Positions 44,742 to 54,261 of a DNA stretch of 64,000 bases are shown piece by piece. The translations under genes were made by a program, and so were the position numbers. This stretch comes from Lysinibacillus sphaericus (GTDB lineage: Bacteria > Bacillota > Bacilli > Bacillales_A > Planococcaceae), in the NCBI RefSeq assembly GCF_002982115.1, contig NZ_CP019980.1:690001-754000 (forward strand). The letters are read 5' to 3'. The stretch's first letter is position 1, and every line of letters starts with the position of its first letter. The notes under the pieces were generated by a model. It was not told the origin of the DNA. It saw only the letters and a program-made list of their open reading frames with translations, and did no database searches.

Positions 44742-45728
44742 TTAATTGCTAGCGCCAATTTGTAATTTCTTCTGAAGTTTATCTTCGGTGAAAATCCAAC
44801 CAGTGTAAGAGGTAATGATTTCATCGGCATCGTTTAAATGAGCGACTGCAACGAAAGGATAGCGATTGTCACTACGGTAACGAAGATCAATTAACCTTAC
44901 TTCTGTTAAGCCGTTTTCAAGCTCTGAAATTTCCCATCGATATAATGGTGAGAATGACACAAAGGCATCGAGATTCGGGTCTTTCATAGCAGCTTCAACA
45001 GTCGGTGTTTTCGGTAATGGTTTGATTTCAAATTTATCGTAAATATTAACTGTTCGCCCATACGCACGGCCAACATAGTAATGCGTTTTAGATTTTGCAG
45101 CGATGCGCCAGTGAAAAAATCGCATTGTAGGAGCTACAATAACATAATCTTCATCCTGTATGGTATTATGAACGGCTCTTTTAACCGCTTTTTGCACAGC
45201 AAATCGTAAAATATAATAGACGATAATAATGCCATACATGACGCTAAATGTCCAAACTGGATTTGCCCCAAATGCCCATAGTAATATACCAAGGCAATGG
45301 AGAGTGAATATTATCGGATCGAATGTATTAATAACACCAAGTGCAACCCATTTTCTAGAGAATGGACGAATGGCCTGTGTTCCATATGCATTAAAAATAT
45401 CAACGAAAACGTGAATGGCTACTGCAAGAAATGTCCAAAGCCATAAATGCAACACATTCGCGTCTTGAATAATTAGTGATAGCACGATTGTAATTAAAAT
45501 TGGCCAGATGACTACAGCTGGAATTGAATGGGTGATACCGCGATGATGTCGAATATAAATCGCATTATTGCGAAGCTTTAAGACCGTATCAACATCAGGT
45601 GCTTGTGAGCCGATAATGGTACCAGCCATAACGGCGGTAAAGGTCATTGAATGATTTGCAACTACTGGGTCAGCTAAAGCGAGACCTCCGAGTGCTATGC
45701 CCATAACGAAATGTGTACCTGAATCCAA
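44742..45728 (-). CDS. yfhP: YfhP/YdjM-type membrane metal-dependent hydrolase
   Basis: A 328-residue membrane protein. HFVMGIALGG, QAPDVDTVL, HHRGITHS and HVFVDIFNAYGTQ supply the conserved His/Asp set of the DUF457 group. About five membrane segments are followed by a soluble C-terminal domain. Function unproven. Start is TTG, 6 nt after GGAGTGG. As in B. subtilis it lies next to mutY, but divergently here. Confidence 0.9.
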   Translation of the reverse strand: MDSGTHFVMGIALGGLALADPVVANHSMTFTAVMAGTIIGSQAPDVDTVLKLRNNAIYIRHHRGITHSIPAVVIWPILITIVLSLIIQDANVLHLWLWTFLAVAIHVFVDIFNAYGTQAIRPFSRKWVALGVINTFDPIIFTLHCLGILLWAFGANPVWTFSVMYGIIIVYYILRFAVQKAVKRAVHNTIQDEDYVIVAPTMRFFHWRIAAKSKTHYYVGRAYGRTVNIYDKFEIKPLPKTPTVEAAMKDPNLDAFVSFSPLYRWEISELENGLTEVRLIDLRYRSDNRYPFVAVAHLNDADEIITSYTGWIFTEDKLQKKLQIGASN

Positions 45729-45845
45729 AATTATCCACTCCTAGCATGCGTGAAAAAGGCGTACAATGCATACATGTATATTTCAATATTGGTATCGTAT
45801 TGCTTTATACAGTTTACCTTTCTATCGCTAAGTATTCATTCACAT

Positions 45846-45868
45846 AATACGGTAAATGATACCGTATT
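45846..45868. promoter_or_regulatory. Perfect palindrome in the yfhP-mutY divergent spacer
   Basis: AATACGGTA-AATGA-TACCGTATT, 9-bp arms. A related GGTATCGTATT lies about 55 bp to the left. The size and symmetry suit a dimeric repressor site. No regulator is identified. Confidence 0.4.
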
Positions 45869-45962
45869 AAAAATACGTTTTTGTCATATTATGCGAATTA
45901 GCTTTTCTTAATTGTATACCCTTTTTATCATAAATTAAATCGTAAAAACACGGGAGGTCACT

Positions 45963-46994
45963 GTGAATTATCCATATGTAACAGAATTTCGACAATCTTT
46001 AGTCGAATGGTTCGAAAAAGAAAAACGAGATTTACCATGGAGGCATACAAAGGACCCTTATAAAATTTGGGTGTCTGAGGTCATGCTACAGCAAACACGA
46101 GTTGACACAGTAATTCCTTATTATAATCGCTTTATGGAAAGCTTTCCAACGCTAGAATTATTAGCAGAGGCACCACAGGAATATTTATTAAAGCATTGGG
46201 AAGGCCTCGGTTATTACTCACGAGCACGGAATTTACAAGCAGGTGTGCGTGAGGTATTAGAAAGTTACGGGGGAATTGTACCTGATAACCGGCATGAAAT
46301 TTCAAAACTAAAAGGAATTGGTCCTTATACTGCAGGAGCTATATTAAGTATTGCCTATAATAAGCCCGAGCATGCAGTTGATGGTAATGTTATGCGTGTT
46401 TTAAGTCGTGTCCTTAATATCCATGATGATATTGCACTTCCAAAAACGAAGAAGATTTTTGAAGCGGCTGTTGAAGAACTAATTGATTCTGAAAATGCAT
46501 CTTCTTTTAATCAAGGCTTAATGGAACTTGGGGCGCTTATTTGTTCCCCAACTTCACCAAAGTGTTTATTATGTCCCGTCCGAGAATACTGTACAGCTTT
46601 TAACGAGGGTGAACCCGAAAATCTGCCTATTAAATCTAAAAAAATAAAGATGAAGCATATTTCATATGATGTCTTTGTTTGTGAGGATGAAGATGGACGG
46701 ATATTGATGGAACAGCGTCCAGAAGAAGGATTACTCGCGAATATGTGGCAGTTTCCAATGGTGGAACAAGAAGATGATTCTTTGATAAAATTTGCTCACC
46801 ATCATGAATTAAATGTCCAAGCACACCAGCCAATTTTAACATTTAAGCATATCTTCTCTCATTTAACTTGGGATGTGAATGCTTATTATATGAAGTGTAA
46901 AACAGCTGAGAAGGGTGAATGGCTGACACGTGAGCAAATAGAATTATTACCGATGCCTGTACCTATGCTGAAGATATGGCAAGCGATTAAATAG
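45963..46994 (+). CDS. mutY: A/G-specific adenine glycosylase MutY
   Basis: A 343-residue DNA glycosylase that removes adenine mispaired with 8-oxoguanine. LPWRHTKDPYKIWVSEVMLQ opens the catalytic domain with its Glu; helix-hairpin-helix LKGIGPYTAGAI and catalytic Asp in HAVDGNVMRV follow. The [4Fe-4S] ligands are CSPTSPKCLLCPVREYC. The C-terminal NUDIX-like domain reads the lesion. Start is GTG after GGGAGGTC. The next gene is sspE, the same order as in B. subtilis but without fabL between. Confidence 0.95.
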   Translation: MNYPYVTEFRQSLVEWFEKEKRDLPWRHTKDPYKIWVSEVMLQQTRVDTVIPYYNRFMESFPTLELLAEAPQEYLLKHWEGLGYYSRARNLQAGVREVLESYGGIVPDNRHEISKLKGIGPYTAGAILSIAYNKPEHAVDGNVMRVLSRVLNIHDDIALPKTKKIFEAAVEELIDSENASSFNQGLMELGALICSPTSPKCLLCPVREYCTAFNEGEPENLPIKSKKIKMKHISYDVFVCEDEDGRILMEQRPEEGLLANMWQFPMVEQEDDSLIKFAHHHELNVQAHQPILTFKHIFSHLTWDVNAYYMKCKTAEKGEWLTREQIELLPMPVPMLKIWQAIK

Positions 46995-47021
46995 TGGAAA
47001 TGAAAATTTAAAAAATTAAGA

Positions 47022-47051
47022 GCATAAAAGTAATCACCTCTGTACACAATA
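47022..47051 (+). promoter_or_regulatory. Sigma-G-like promoter of the SASP gene
   Basis: GCATA (47022-47026), 18 nt, CACAATA (47045-47051). Compared with the forespore consensus GHATR-N18-CATAMTA there is one mismatch. Confidence 0.6.
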
Positions 47052-47074
47052 ATTAGCGTGGAGGTGAATGACTG

Positions 47075-47251
47075 ATGAAGAAAAATCAAAACAACAACCA
47101 ACAAGCAAATAAAAACATGCAACGCCAAAGTGAAGAGTTTGGTTATGAAACAGACTTCAACGAAGTGCAAAAGCAAAATGCTAAAGCTGAGCAGAATAAA
47201 GCTCAAGCTTCAGGCAAATACGCTAAGAATAACCAAAACGCGAGCGAGTAA
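47075..47251 (+). CDS. sspE: Gamma-type small acid-soluble spore protein
   Basis: A 58-residue Gln/Asn/Lys-rich protein with FGYETDFNEVQKQNAKAEQN, the repeat unit of gamma SASPs ('fgtEt...eVkkqNa.ae'), present once, then KAQASG. B. subtilis SspE (84 aa) has two units, so this is a short form. Gamma SASPs are stored in the forespore and degraded by Gpr on germination. ATG at 47075, 8 nt after GGAGGTG. Synteny (mutY upstream, ygaC downstream) supports the name. Confidence 0.85.
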   Translation: MKKNQNNNQQANKNMQRQSEEFGYETDFNEVQKQNAKAEQNKAQASGKYAKNNQNASE

Positions 47252-47289
47252 TCTCTCACTTTGTAACTGCATAATTGCATTTACCTTCT

Positions 47290-47334
47290 AAGGGGCTGTC
47301 TAACAATCGAAAAGATGAAAAGGACAGCCCTTTT
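47290..47334 (+). terminator. Intrinsic terminator after sspE
   Basis: GGGCTGTC / GACAGCCC stem flanked by A and T, ending TTTTC. Confidence 0.8.
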
Positions 47335-47547
47335 CTATATCTTGTGACACGTATTATATAGAAAGATAAAAAATTCCTGAGATTTTTGTTATGATGGAAA
47401 TTGCTATTAATTTACGAAAATTTGTACATAAATAACATGACACAGTGAAATTTGTAGTTTTCAACTACACCTTTCGCGTACAGATTGCTATAATATACTA
47501 GAGACTGCTAGATTTAGGTAGCATAGACGAAAAGGTGGGCTTCAAAA

Positions 47548-48099
47548 ATGGCAATACCGGTAGAAGGAGAAACGATACAAATACATAGTTATAAGCACAA
47601 CGGCCGCATCCACCGTGTTTGGCAAGAAACAATGGTTTTAAAAGGAACGAAAAACATTATAATCGGTGCGAATGAACGAACACTTGTGACAGAATCCGAT
47701 GGTCGTACGTGGCTAACGAGAGAGCCTTCTATTTGTTATTTCCATGCGGAGCACTGGTTCAACATCATCTGCATGCTGCGTGAGGACGGTGTGTATTATT
47801 ATTGTAATCTAAGCTCACCATTTGTTTTCGATAATAATGCCATTAAATATATTGACTACGATTTAGATATTAAGGTTTTTCCGGATATGTCGTATACCCT
47901 TTTAGATGAAGATGAATATGAACAACATCGACAGGAAATGTCTTACCCAGATGTAATCGATAAAATTTTAAAGCGCAATGTCGAAAAATTAATTAGCTGG
48001 ATACAACAAAAAAGAGGGCCTTTTGCACCTGATTTTATCGATGCATGGACGAATCGCTATAAGTTTCAGCTCGATATGCAAGCAGATGATTGTCAGTAA
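47548..48099 (+). CDS. ygaC: Nucleoside tri- and diphosphatase (YgaC/NtdP, DUF402)
   Basis: A 183-residue DUF402 protein. [16 protein letters not shown] at the N-terminus and [18 protein letters not shown] with [13 protein letters not shown] in the core match YgaC; the Staphylococcus homologue hydrolyses nucleoside tri- and diphosphates. Conserved acidic residues of the metal site are in YIDYDLD. ATG after AAAGGTGGG. An extended -10 (TTGCTATAAT) lies near 47485. Operon status: single gene with its own terminator. Confidence 0.9.
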   Translation: MAIPVEGETIQIHSYKHNGRIHRVWQETMVLKGTKNIIIGANERTLVTESDGRTWLTREPSICYFHAEHWFNIICMLREDGVYYYCNLSSPFVFDNNAIKYIDYDLDIKVFPDMSYTLLDEDEYEQHRQEMSYPDVIDKILKRNVEKLISWIQQKRGPFAPDFIDAWTNRYKFQLDMQADDCQ

Positions 48100-48133
48100 C
48101 ACCTATTAGTTTAACTAATGGGTGTTTTTTTTC
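48098..48133 (+). terminator. Intrinsic terminator after ygaC
   Basis: AACACCTATTAG / CTAATGGGTGTT stem (one mismatch) with eight T. Confidence 0.85.
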
Positions 48134-48327
48134 ATGTAAAGGGTATTTTATAAAGAGAGGCTTCAATGAAAGTGAAAAATAGTTAGCACAAAAGTTTTAC
48201 TAACTGTACTTCATGCTAAATATTGCTATAATACGTAAGGGCATTCAATATTGAATGTCTGTTTCTTTTTGAATGTATAGAAAGCCATTTAAGCAGAAAT
48301 GGGTTTCAAATAAGGAAGTGAAGATAA

Positions 48328-50073
48328 TTGGGTAGCGTAAAGCGTTATATGCGTTTTGTAAAACCATACACATGGGAAATACTTTTAACCGTATTCATTG
48401 GTATTGTGAAATTTGCGATTCCGTTATTTATTCCATTGCTTATAAAAATAGTACTTGATGATATTATTGGTGCTGATGATTTAACGGATACAGAAAAAAC
48501 AAAGGAATTGTTTTATTGGCTAGGTGGAACAATTATTGTATTTTTCGTGATACGACCACCAATAGAATACTACCGTCAATACTTTGCACAGCATGTGAGT
48601 AATAAGGTACTTTTTGATATCCGAAAAGAAATTTATGCCCATCTACAGCGACTAAGCCTGAAGTATTACGCAAATACAAGAGCTGGCGAGGTCATTTCAC
48701 GTGTTATTAACGATGTGGAACAAACGAAAAACTTTGTTATGACTGGTTTAATGAATGTTTGGCTTGATTTTGCAACAATTGTCATTGCGGTCGGTATTAT
48801 GCTAGCAATGGATGTCAAACTGACGCTTGTTGCACTAATTGCATTCCCATTCTATGCAATTAGTGTAAAGTTCTTCTTTGGTAAACTACGAACTTTAACA
48901 CGTAACCGTTCACAGGCACTTGCAGGTGTGCAAAGTTATTTACATGAGCGAGTGGCTGGGATGAGTATTATTAAAAGCTTTACGCTAGAAAAGCATGAAC
49001 AACAACTATTCGATGAAGCCAATGGCGAGTTTTTTGAAAAAGCGCTAGATCATACGAGATGGAATGCCAAGTCCTTTGCAGTAGTCAATACAATTACGGA
49101 CGTGGCACCATTGCTTGTTATTGCTTATGCCGGCTATCAAGTGATTAATGGCTCATTATCGCTTGGAACAATGGTCGCTTTTATCGCTTATATTGAGCGA
49201 CTCTATGGACCGCTTCGTCGTTTAGTAAGTTCATCCACAACGTTAACACAATCTATCGCTTCGATGGATCGTATGTTTGAACTAATGGATGAGCCTTATG
49301 AGGTAAAAAACAAGGAAAATGCCCTTCCATTACCGCGAGCTACAGGTGAAGTGCGATTTGAAAATGTAGCCTTTCAATATGAAGTGGATGGTTCGCCAAT
49401 TTTAAAAAATATGAACTTTACCATAAAACCAGGGGAGACGGTTGCATTTGTAGGAATGAGTGGTGGTGGGAAATCTACTATTATTAGTTTAATCCCCCGT
49501 TTTTATGATGCGACAGCTGGAGCGGTTTTTGTAGATGGACATAATGTTAAAGATGTCACAATCCATTCATTGCGCTCACAAATTGGTATTGTGCTTCAAG
49601 ATAATATTCTCTTTAGTGATTCAGTTAAGGAAAATATTTTGATGGGGAAACCAGGTGCGTCTGATGAGGAAGTAATGGCGGCTGCAAAAGCAGCTAATGC
49701 ACATGACTTTATTATGAACTTACCAAATGGTTATAACACAAAGGTAGGAGAGCGAGGCGTAAAATTATCAGGTGGTCAAAAGCAACGAGTGGCCATTGCC
49801 CGTGTATTTTTAAAAAACCCCCCGATTTTAATTTTAGATGAAGCGACATCAGCGCTAGATTTGGAAAGTGAAGCACTTATTCAAGAATCATTAGATGCCC
49901 TTGTGCATGATCGCACAACGATTATTATAGCGCACCGACTTTCAACCATTACACATGCTGATAATATTTTTGTTATTGAGCATGGACAATTAATAGAAGA
50001 AGGTAATCATGAACAATTAATGAAGAAGCAAGGCACTTACTATAATTTATTCCAAGTACAACATTTAGATTAA
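48328..50073 (+). CDS. ygaD: ABC transporter, fused permease and ATP-binding protein (YgaD-like)
   Basis: A 581-residue half-transporter: six membrane helices in residues about 15-300, then the ATPase with Walker [10 protein letters not shown], signature LSGGQKQR and Walker [13 protein letters not shown] plus AHRLSTI. It is the multidrug/lipid-exporter type (MsbA-like) and probably works as a homodimer. Start is TTG, 9 nt after AAGGAAG. It follows ygaC, as B. subtilis ygaD does. Substrate unknown. Confidence 0.9.
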   Translation: MGSVKRYMRFVKPYTWEILLTVFIGIVKFAIPLFIPLLIKIVLDDIIGADDLTDTEKTKELFYWLGGTIIVFFVIRPPIEYYRQYFAQHVSNKVLFDIRKEIYAHLQRLSLKYYANTRAGEVISRVINDVEQTKNFVMTGLMNVWLDFATIVIAVGIMLAMDVKLTLVALIAFPFYAISVKFFFGKLRTLTRNRSQALAGVQSYLHERVAGMSIIKSFTLEKHEQQLFDEANGEFFEKALDHTRWNAKSFAVVNTITDVAPLLVIAYAGYQVINGSLSLGTMVAFIAYIERLYGPLRRLVSSSTTLTQSIASMDRMFELMDEPYEVKNKENALPLPRATGEVRFENVAFQYEVDGSPILKNMNFTIKPGETVAFVGMSGGGKSTIISLIPRFYDATAGAVFVDGHNVKDVTIHSLRSQIGIVLQDNILFSDSVKENILMGKPGASDEEVMAAAKAANAHDFIMNLPNGYNTKVGERGVKLSGGQKQRVAIARVFLKNPPILILDEATSALDLESEALIQESLDALVHDRTTIIIAHRLSTITHADNIFVIEHGQLIEEGNHEQLMKKQGTYYNLFQVQHLD

Positions 50074-50131
50074 GTATCACACAATATACGAATGCCGATG
50101 ATTTGCACCGTAGGGGGTTTTAAGTCCCAAA

Positions 50132-50152
50132 TTGTTTGCGTGCCTGGCACCA
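50132..50152 (-). repeat. GTGCC dispersed repeat, inverted copy
   Basis: On the minus strand it reads GGTGCCAGGCACGCAAACAA, matching the 12671-type unit with a more perfect palindrome. Confidence 0.6.
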
Positions 50153-50157
50153 AAAAA

Positions 50158-50192
50158 GTCTTCCATTGTTAATAAAATGGAAGGCTTTTTTT
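50158..50192 (+). terminator. Intrinsic terminator
   Basis: GTCTTCCATT / AATGGAAGGC stem with seven T, downstream of ygaD. The rest of the gap to 50398 is AT-rich and carries the CodY-like boxes. Confidence 0.8.
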
Positions 50193-50303
50193 GTGGAAAT
50201 TTATCGATTTAACAGAAGTTTTTGGAGGAGGGGAAGAAAAATGTAGAAAATATATGTAATTTGCAGAATAATAATGATTGAAAGAGAGAAATATTTTAGT
50301 TAG

Positions 50304-50318
50304 AATTATCTGAAAATA
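50304..50318 (+). promoter_or_regulatory. CodY box candidate, site 1
   Basis: AATTATCTGAAAATA matches the CodY consensus AATTTTCWGAAAATT at 13 of 15 positions. It lies about 20 bp upstream of a TATAAT at 50341. Confidence 0.6.
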
Positions 50319-50360
50319 GAGAATTTAGTGATAGTTAGTATATAATATTCAATAAAATTG

Positions 50361-50375
50361 TATTTTTTGAAAATA
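50361..50375 (+). promoter_or_regulatory. CodY box candidate, site 2
   Basis: TATTTTTTGAAAATA matches the consensus at 12 of 15 positions and lies between the -10 and the first gene of the peptide transporter operon. Confidence 0.45.
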
Positions 50376-50398
50376 TTGGTGGGGTGGGGCGATTGAAC

Positions 50399-51412
50399 AT
50401 GCGAAAAAAGCTGTTAGAAGTAAAAGGGTTACAAACAACGTTTTTCACAGATGATGGACAGATTCCTGCCGTTGATGATATTGATTTTTCAGTCCATGAA
50501 GGAGAAATTTTAGGGATTGTAGGGGAATCGGGTAGTGGGAAAAGTGTCACATCTTTGTCCATTATGGGATTAATCCCTTCACCACCAGGAAAAATTACTG
50601 GTGGACAAGTACTGCTAGAAGGCAAAAATTTAGCGAAATTAACGGATAAGCAAATGCAAAGAGTACGTGGTAAGGATGTGGCGATGATTTTTCAAGAGCC
50701 TATGACTTCCTTAAATCCTTTATTTACAATTGGCGAGCAATTAAAAGAAGCAATTTTAATCCATAATCCCAAGTGGTCGAAAAAGAAGGCTTTTGCGCGG
50801 GCGGTAGAAATTATGAAACTAGTAGGATTACCACGTGTAGAGGAACTACTAAAGGATTATCCTCATCAACTATCTGGTGGGATGCGCCAACGAGTGATGA
50901 TTGCCATGGCATTGGTCTGTGACCCGAAGGTGCTGATTGCCGATGAGCCGACGACCGCCCTCGATGTGACGATTCAGGCACAAATTTTGCAACTGATGAA
51001 AGATTTGAACAAGCGTATGAATACGGCTGTCTTATTAATTACGCACGATTTAGGGGTCGTAGCAGAAACTTGCGAACGCGTTATTGTTATGTACGCAGGG
51101 CAAATTGTTGAAGAAGCACCTATTCAAGAAATTTTTAAAAATCCTAAGCATCCTTATACACAAGGACTTATTAAATCTGTACCAGATATGCGTTACAAAA
51201 AAGATAGCCTTTACTCAATACCTGGCAGTGTACCTAGGCCGGGCACGATAAAAGATGGCTGTCGTTTTGCAGCACGCTGTGAATTTGCAATGGAACGTTG
51301 CCTACAACAAACACCACCTTTATATGAAGAGACAGAGCAACATAGAGCAAGGTGCTTTTTACTGGAAGAACAGGAGGTGATTCAATATGTCGAAAGTGCT
51401 ATTGAAAGTTGA
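50399..51412 (+). CDS. Oligopeptide ABC transporter ATPase (OppD/AppD-like)
   Basis: A 337-residue ATPase with Walker A GESGSGKS, signature LSGGMRQR, Walker [13 protein letters not shown] and a C-terminal OppC-type cluster region with Cys ([15 protein letters not shown]). Residue spacing of the cysteines suits an iron-sulfur site seen in some peptide ATPases. ATG at 50399, 9 nt after GGGGTGGGG. First gene of a D-F-A-B-C operon, the order of B. subtilis appDFABC. It overlaps the next gene. Confidence 0.92.
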   Translation: MRKKLLEVKGLQTTFFTDDGQIPAVDDIDFSVHEGEILGIVGESGSGKSVTSLSIMGLIPSPPGKITGGQVLLEGKNLAKLTDKQMQRVRGKDVAMIFQEPMTSLNPLFTIGEQLKEAILIHNPKWSKKKAFARAVEIMKLVGLPRVEELLKDYPHQLSGGMRQRVMIAMALVCDPKVLIADEPTTALDVTIQAQILQLMKDLNKRMNTAVLLITHDLGVVAETCERVIVMYAGQIVEEAPIQEIFKNPKHPYTQGLIKSVPDMRYKKDSLYSIPGSVPRPGTIKDGCRFAARCEFAMERCLQQTPPLYEETEQHRARCFLLEEQEVIQYVESAIES

Positions 51413-52367
51413 AGGGTTAAAAAAATACTTTCCAATTCGCAAAGGATTCTTGAATACGCAAGTTGGCGATGTAAAAGCTGTGGACAATGTATCCTTTGAA
51501 GTATTCGAAGGGGAAACATTAGGTATTGTGGGCGAATCAGGATGTGGTAAGTCAACGACAGGTCGCCTTTTAATGCGCTTGCTCGAACCGACCGCAGGGA
51601 ACATTGAATTCGGTGGCAAAATGCTTTCTTCCTTATCGAATAGTGAAATGCGGAAAGCACGAAGGGATATCCAAATGATTTTCCAAGACCCCTATGCTTC
51701 ACTTAATCCACGCCATTCGATTGGCAAGATTTTAGAGGAGCCACTCATTGTGCATGGAATGGGCAATTCAAAAGAACGCAAGCAGAAAGTAATTGAGCTG
51801 CTTAAAATTGTTGGCTTAAATGAATATCATGTAAAACGCTATCCTCATCAATTTAGTGGAGGACAGAGACAACGCATTGGCATTGCGCGAGCGCTGATGA
51901 CCAACCCGCGTTTAATTATTGCGGACGAACCTGTTTCTGCGTTAGATGTATCAATTCAGGCTCAAGTTTTAAACCTAATGCAATCTTTGCAAAAGGAACT
52001 AAAGCTTACCTATATTTTTATCTCACATGACTTAGGTGTTGTACGCCATATTAGTAATCGTGTTGGGGTTATGTATTTAGGCAAATTAGTAGAGTTGACC
52101 GCAAGTGAAAATTTATATGTAGAGCCGCTCCACCCATATACGCAGGCATTATTATCTTCTGTTCCTGTGCCTGATCCAACTTTTGAACGTGAGCAGCTTA
52201 TTATATCTGGAGATATTCCGAGTGCATCCAATCCGCCGAGTGGTTGTGCATTCCATACAAGGTGTCCGTTTAAGAAGGCACAATGCTCAAGCGTTGTACC
52301 GAACATGCAAGAAGTGAAGCCGGGTCATTATGTTGCTTGTCATCTTTATGATGCGATTCAACATTGA
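51387..52367 (+). CDS. Oligopeptide ABC transporter ATPase (OppF/AppF-like)
   Basis: A 326-residue ATPase: Walker A GESGCGKST, signature FSGGQRQR, Walker B LIIADEPVSALD, followed by the C-terminal GCAFHTRCPFKKAQC. It starts 26 bp before the OppD-like stop in another frame after AGGAGGTG, indicating coupled translation. It pairs with the upstream ATPase to energise import. Confidence 0.92.
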   Translation: MSKVLLKVEGLKKYFPIRKGFLNTQVGDVKAVDNVSFEVFEGETLGIVGESGCGKSTTGRLLMRLLEPTAGNIEFGGKMLSSLSNSEMRKARRDIQMIFQDPYASLNPRHSIGKILEEPLIVHGMGNSKERKQKVIELLKIVGLNEYHVKRYPHQFSGGQRQRIGIARALMTNPRLIIADEPVSALDVSIQAQVLNLMQSLQKELKLTYIFISHDLGVVRHISNRVGVMYLGKLVELTASENLYVEPLHPYTQALLSSVPVPDPTFEREQLIISGDIPSASNPPSGCAFHTRCPFKKAQCSSVVPNMQEVKPGHYVACHLYDAIQH

Positions 52368-52398
52368 ATGATATAAAAAAGTTTTAGGGGGAAAATAG

Positions 52399-54015
52399 AT
52401 GAAGAAAAAGAAGCTTTGGTCTTTGGGCGTAATGCTAATCCTTGTTCTCTCAACAATGTTAGCTGCGTGTAGTTCTGGCTCTGATGGCAAGGATACAGGT
52501 TCGAAGGATACGTCAACTGGCGGAGATTCAGCTAGCAGCGGTGAAAAAACATTAGTATATGGTCGAGGTGGCGACTCCACAGCTCTTGACCCTGCAACAG
52601 TAACAGAAGGTGAATCTTTTAAAGTAACAGTGAATATCTATGAAACACTTATTAATTTTGGAGAACAAGATGTTACTTTAAAGCCTGGTTTAGCAAAATC
52701 ATGGAAAGCTTCAGAAGATGGCTTAACTTACACATTCCAGCTTGAAGAAGGTGTAAAGTTCCACGACGGTTCAGATTTTAATGCAGAAGCGGTTGCAAAA
52801 AACTTTGAGCGCTGGAAAGCTGGTGCAGATAAGTTCCCATACTTTATGTCTCAATTTACGATGGGCGGGGAGCAAATCATTGAATCCATTACACCAGAAG
52901 GCGATTATACAGTTGTCTTTAAGTTGAAACAACCACAAGCACCATTCTTGAAAAATTTAGCGATGTCGCCATTTGCCATTGCTTCTCCAAAAGCATTTGA
53001 AGCGAATGACGATGCACTAATTGATAAACCAGTTGGAACAGGTCCATTCAAATTTGTAAATTGGACACGTAATGATTCTATTACAATTGAGAAAAATACT
53101 GATTATCGTATTGCAGGGTTACCAAAATTAGATAAAGTAATTTTCCGTTCTATCCCTGATAATTCAGCACGCTTAAATGCACTAAATAATGGTGAAGTAG
53201 ATGTAGTAGATGGCTTAAGCCCATCAGATAAAGGATCGATTGAAACAAATGGCGATCTACAATTAATCGAACGTCCATCTATGAACGTAGGCTACCTTGG
53301 ATTAACAGTAACACGTCCACCTTTCGATAACGTTAAAGTTCGTCAAGCTGTGAACTATGCCATTGATAAGCAAGCGTTAGTAGATGCGTTCTACGAAGGT
53401 TTAGCTGAGCCTGCTAAAAATCCAATGCCACCAGTTATTGCTGGCTACAATGATGATATTACAGGCTATGCTTATGACCCTGAAAAAGCAAAAGCATTGC
53501 TAAAAGAAGCAGGCTATGACGGTAAAGAAATTGAGCTATGGGCAATGCCAGTACCACGTCCGTATATGCCAGATGGTCAAAAAATTGCAGAAGCGATTCA
53601 AAAGAATTTAGCTGATGTCGGAATTCCATCTAAAATCGTCTCATTCGAATGGGCTACGTATTTAGAAAAAGCTCAAAATGGTGAAGCGGATGCGTTCTTA
53701 CTTGGTTGGACAGGTGATAACGGCGATGCTGATAACTTTATTTACACATTATTAGACGCTGATAATATCGGTTCAAACAACTACACATTCTACGACAACC
53801 CTGAGTTACACAAATTATTAGTTGCTGCACAAACAGAAGTGAATGAAGACAAACGTAATGAGCTTTACAAACAAGCGCAAGTAATTATTTCTGAGGATGC
53901 ACCTTGGGTTCCACTAGCACACTCTATTCCTATCTTAGCTGCAAGTACAAAAGTGACAAATTACTTTGCACATCCAACAGGTTCTGATCGTTTAGAAGCA
54001 GTAGATATGAATTAA
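52399..54015 (+). CDS. Peptide ABC transporter substrate-binding lipoprotein
   Basis: A 538-residue family 5 solute-binding protein. The lipobox LAAC gives Cys24; a Ser/Gly/Asp-rich linker runs to about residue 48. VNIYETLINFGE, GLAKSWKASEDGLTYTFQL and GTGPFKFVNW are DppA/OppA family stretches. It captures peptides (or glutathione or nickel in some relatives) outside the membrane. It sits in the centre of the operon, so it may be made in excess through the strong AGGGGG site. A hairpin lies downstream, before the permease genes. Confidence 0.92.
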   Translation: MKKKKLWSLGVMLILVLSTMLAACSSGSDGKDTGSKDTSTGGDSASSGEKTLVYGRGGDSTALDPATVTEGESFKVTVNIYETLINFGEQDVTLKPGLAKSWKASEDGLTYTFQLEEGVKFHDGSDFNAEAVAKNFERWKAGADKFPYFMSQFTMGGEQIIESITPEGDYTVVFKLKQPQAPFLKNLAMSPFAIASPKAFEANDDALIDKPVGTGPFKFVNWTRNDSITIEKNTDYRIAGLPKLDKVIFRSIPDNSARLNALNNGEVDVVDGLSPSDKGSIETNGDLQLIERPSMNVGYLGLTVTRPPFDNVKVRQAVNYAIDKQALVDAFYEGLAEPAKNPMPPVIAGYNDDITGYAYDPEKAKALLKEAGYDGKEIELWAMPVPRPYMPDGQKIAEAIQKNLADVGIPSKIVSFEWATYLEKAQNGEADAFLLGWTGDNGDADNFIYTLLDADNIGSNNYTFYDNPELHKLLVAAQTEVNEDKRNELYKQAQVIISEDAPWVPLAHSIPILAASTKVTNYFAHPTGSDRLEAVDMN

Positions 54016-54094
54016 ACAATAAAGAAATAAAAATTGTCGCTACTCATAGTGACGTAACAAGATTTTTACAGCTTTGGACTTTGTCTAGAGTTGT

Positions 54095-54133
54095 AAAAAC
54101 GGGTTGTGACTATGTTTGTCGCAACCCGTTTTT
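54095..54133 (+). terminator. Hairpin between binding-protein and permease genes
   Basis: A perfect 12-bp stem AAAAACGGGTTG / CAACCCGTTTTT with a 15-nt loop, inside the operon. It could lower permease expression relative to the binding protein or stabilise the upstream mRNA. Confidence 0.75.
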
Positions 54134-54261
54134 CTGTCTGACAGACAAACCATCTAAACGTCTATCGTTTGTTGAAAGCTGTCCCTTTCTACAGTATGTG
54201 TATAGACTTCATGCTTTTCGCAGCAAAAGTATAATTAGAAAATTACAGAGAGGTGAAGAAA

